DNA of 64,000 nt from Apostichopus japonicus (taxonomy: Eukaryota > Echinodermata > Holothuroidea > Aspidochirotida > Stichopodidae): positions 1,959,501 to 2,023,500 of the forward strand of contig NC_092572.1 in NCBI RefSeq assembly GCF_037975245.1. The letters run 5' to 3'. A model generated the notes under the pieces. That model was not told the DNA's origin. It saw only the letters and a list, made by a program, of their open reading frames with translations, and did not search any database. Within the stretch, counting starts at the first letter, position 1. The number at the start of each line of letters is the position of its first letter. Made by a program: the position numbers and the translations under genes. Below, one piece after another: positions 61,472 to 64,000 of the stretch.

Positions 61472-61931
61472 CTTGAAAGGTCTTCGATTGTTGGCAACTT
61501 CGGGTTTTCCCAGTGCCTTAACTATTTGATAATGTACGTAGTAGATGCTGTGCTTATGGCTGGGTCCATTTCCAGTAACGCACAGCCCTTGACGTCATTG
61601 AAACCAATATGTCTTGCTGTGAGGCAATGCCGATGGCTTCTCCTGGGAACAGCGAACCGTCATAATCAACAACATACAAGACCCCCACCATGTTCTTCGG
61701 TTGTGCGGCTTTGAGATCTGGGTACACTCACTTAGCTAGCTCCAAACTGTCCTTTGACAAGGTGAACAACTCTAGATGGGAATTGATTACATTATTGTGA
61801 TGCATTCGTCGAATGCCTGAAGTTGGTTTAGCATTGGTAAACACAGTTCCTGGTTCTAAACTTTTGTTTCGCTCAGCGATATCTGCACTGGTCATTTTTT
61901 TCACAATGACACCTTTCTTAGAACTCAGCAT
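61472..61931 (-). pseudogene. Broken coding relic with a YDG..FPG domain, transposon-associated type
   Basis: On the minus strand from 61931: MLSSKKGVIVKKMTSADIA and ELFTLSKDSLELAK, then a TGA (about 61728), then the same frame continues with VYPDLKAAQP, MVGVLYVVDYDGSLFPGEAI and RAVRYWKW. After WTQP a one-base shift is needed to reach HSIYYVHYQIVKALGKP. The YDG-FPG-...-WKW pattern is a small domain often found at the C-terminus of proteins encoded by animal DNA transposons; that link is from memory of the pattern and is moderate. Two lesions make it a pseudogene. Confidence 0.5.
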
Positions 61932-64000
61932 AAGTCACAAAAAGATGTAGCCTCATTGATTATTTTCTTTCGACTGGATACAGTAGACCAGACATGTCAT
62001 TTGCCCATCTCCCCCCCCCCCCCTCCCCCTAACACTACCAGCAACTAAGAGTGATACAAATTATGTTTGCATATACACAATACATAAAAAGTGCCCCACG
62101 TGAGGTTTGTAGGTTATTGTTTGCGTAAGTGACCAGCTATCTCAAATAAAACTCCTAACACTTTGTTTTATGTAGGTAATTTACCTACCAACAAGTGTAG
62201 GGTGATATCACCCACAATCCATGTTCTCTTATCTCTGAGATACATCCTGACACACAACTATCGATGTATATAGGTCTCGTATTGAAATATAAAATCTTTG
62301 ACCAAAAACGTTCGAATGTTTTGCAAGTATATAGAATTGGTCTAAATAAGGAACAGTACAAGAAAAAGCTTCCCTATAAATGTTACAACACCAAGCCAAC
62401 TGCTGTATATTTCTACAGTGAATCTTCACGAGGGTGTGCTTTTAAATCTCTGGAACTGTTATTGCATGTCATGCTGCATTTGGTTAACAGTTAAACATTT
62501 ACCTCTACCTAATGTAGCCATTAGCAAGTTGGAGTATAAAATATATAGGTAACGTGTCTTTGGTAAGTCACACTATTTTACAATCTTACAATTTTAGCAA
62601 AGATGACATAATTTGAAATATTGGTTACTCGCATCACATATGGTCACGTTATTCGCATTACATATGGTCCTGTTACTCGAGTTACAATGTTTGAGTCCTC
62701 ACTGACCCACCGTACAGTGGACTTGTCACATCTATTGTTCCGATTGCGTCACATGCCTCTGCTTACATACTATAGTTTATGATGAAGATGACGACGACGA
62801 TTAACGATCACGATGACGACAATGACGACGATGATATAAAAAACATTTCAGACAAATAAATGAAAATTGATTACTATTACATCATGTCTGTTGCATTTTA
62901 AATAATAGGTTTTGTTCACCTTCAATTGAGTTTCGTGTATAGCATATTAACCCATTAATCGTTTTGCTACTAATCATTTTTCCTTTAAAATACCAAACCA
63001 CCTTAAAGTGCACATGTCAGAGAATCATTGACTGAATCAAATAGACAATTCGACGCGAAACGTTGATAATTCTATACAATAACCATATAAAGGATCTGTA
63101 GTTATTTTTTAATAAAAGCCAAAAATCATATACAAATGAAACAAAATATTTACATTTAAAGAAAGTTTTAACATTGAGATTACACCATCTCCAAATATCG
63201 AAATATAACGTCAACACTGCAATATAAAACACTCAGAAAACACGGAGGAAATATCACCAAATAAATTGACAACCCGCTTCAATTATAGGATTATAACAAT
63301 AATGATCGATAAAGCGGTTATGTGCAATTTTTCCTTCATTCATGTCGCTGTTATTCTTTTTGAATTATTCGCGCGTATTTGTCACAATTAATGCCTTAAT
63401 ATTCGTAACTGTTGCTAGCTCAATAATGGCCTACTGTTCCTGCTACTCGATTGGTTATTGGCTAATTACGTTGAAATCGTTGAATATACATTCTGAAATA
63501 TTCGCTATGCAACTTGGTGCTCTGTAAGTGTGACTCCGTAGAATAGCGTGCGGTACCATGGAAATACTATTAAGTTATGTTAACAGGTTAACTGTCACAA
63601 TTCTTCCTAGCCAGCTTGAAGATAAATGTACAATGAACTACGGTAATATTACGTCATTATCTGAATACAATTAACTAATGAACTGTAAACTCATGTATAA
63701 ATCTTAATTAACAAACACATGTAAAGGTTTTGTGTGATTTAGAGTGACTAGACGAGGTATTACACAAGTTCGTCATTAAAATATATGTTACCATACTATA
63801 ATTTCTGTTGGCATTTGGCAACATGTTGCTTCTCTATTATATATTGTACTTCAAGAATGGATACTATTAGGTACGCATCTGCTGTTTGTGAACGTTTCAC
63901 AAAGGGAGCTACTTGATTATCTGCTCGCTGGTATTTTATTATTAACATTACACGATAAGTATTTTCATGCAGATATGAAACTGAAACCCAACACTCTGTC
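61932..64000. other. No gene; simple repeats only
   Basis: A C-run (62010-62030), about two and a half copies of a 24-bp unit (62625-62690, ttactcgcatcacatatggt) and a GAC/GAT microsatellite at about 62784-62836. No exon or RNA gene is recognised. Confidence 0.45.

Overview
The window is animal nuclear DNA: AT-rich, intron-rich and full of transposons. No species can be read from it directly. The mix of Ig-ectodomain receptors with kinase-like or NACHT interiors, an animal CACTA-type transposon carrying a PB1-type companion gene, and a CR1/L2-like LINE suggests an invertebrate deuterostome. An echinoderm, perhaps a sea cucumber, is my best guess (inference).

Layout. 1-7432 holds no gene I can support. 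7433-11909 is a CACTA-type element without a recognised transposase; inside it sits an inverted-repeat element (8453-9687) built on a ~147-bp tandem repeat. Only 89 bp after its right end, a plus-strand receptor gene starts (11999-21203, 15 coding exons): signal peptide, two Ig-like domains, one membrane segment and a tyrosine-kinase-like domain. That domain has lost the VAIK lysine, the HRD motif and the DFG glycine, so it is a predicted pseudokinase, with a YLPM (YxxM) tail. A TAA lies at the start of its second Ig exon.

On the minus strand, 32428 down to about 25391 encodes a second receptor with the same ectodomain plan (signal peptide, Ig, Ig, membrane segment), but its interior is a NACHT-type NTPase followed by a leucine-rich-repeat-like exon. 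Its 3' end is unresolved. A stray Ig-like relic lies in one of its introns. About 110 bp from its start codon, pointing away, is a partial copy (32540-35276) of the last four pseudokinase exons, cut off in the middle of the first. The two receptors look like one modular family: every ectodomain exon boundary is phase 1, so different interiors can be attached to the same kind of ectodomain.

35577-43467 has no convincing gene, but contains a perfect 251-bp tandem duplication. 43468-56960 is a 13.5-kb CACTA-type transposon with CACTG termini, an uninterrupted zinc-finger/Tnp2-like transposase (45878-48322) and an eight-exon PB1-domain companion gene (43932-55062). Smaller elements are nested in it: a LINE tail, a hAT-type MITE with an 8-bp target duplication, and a tRNA-derived SINE. 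57.2-61.06 kb is a nearly full, decayed CR1/L2-like LINE. 61472-61931 (minus) is a broken coding relic. The remainder to 64000 has only simple repeats.
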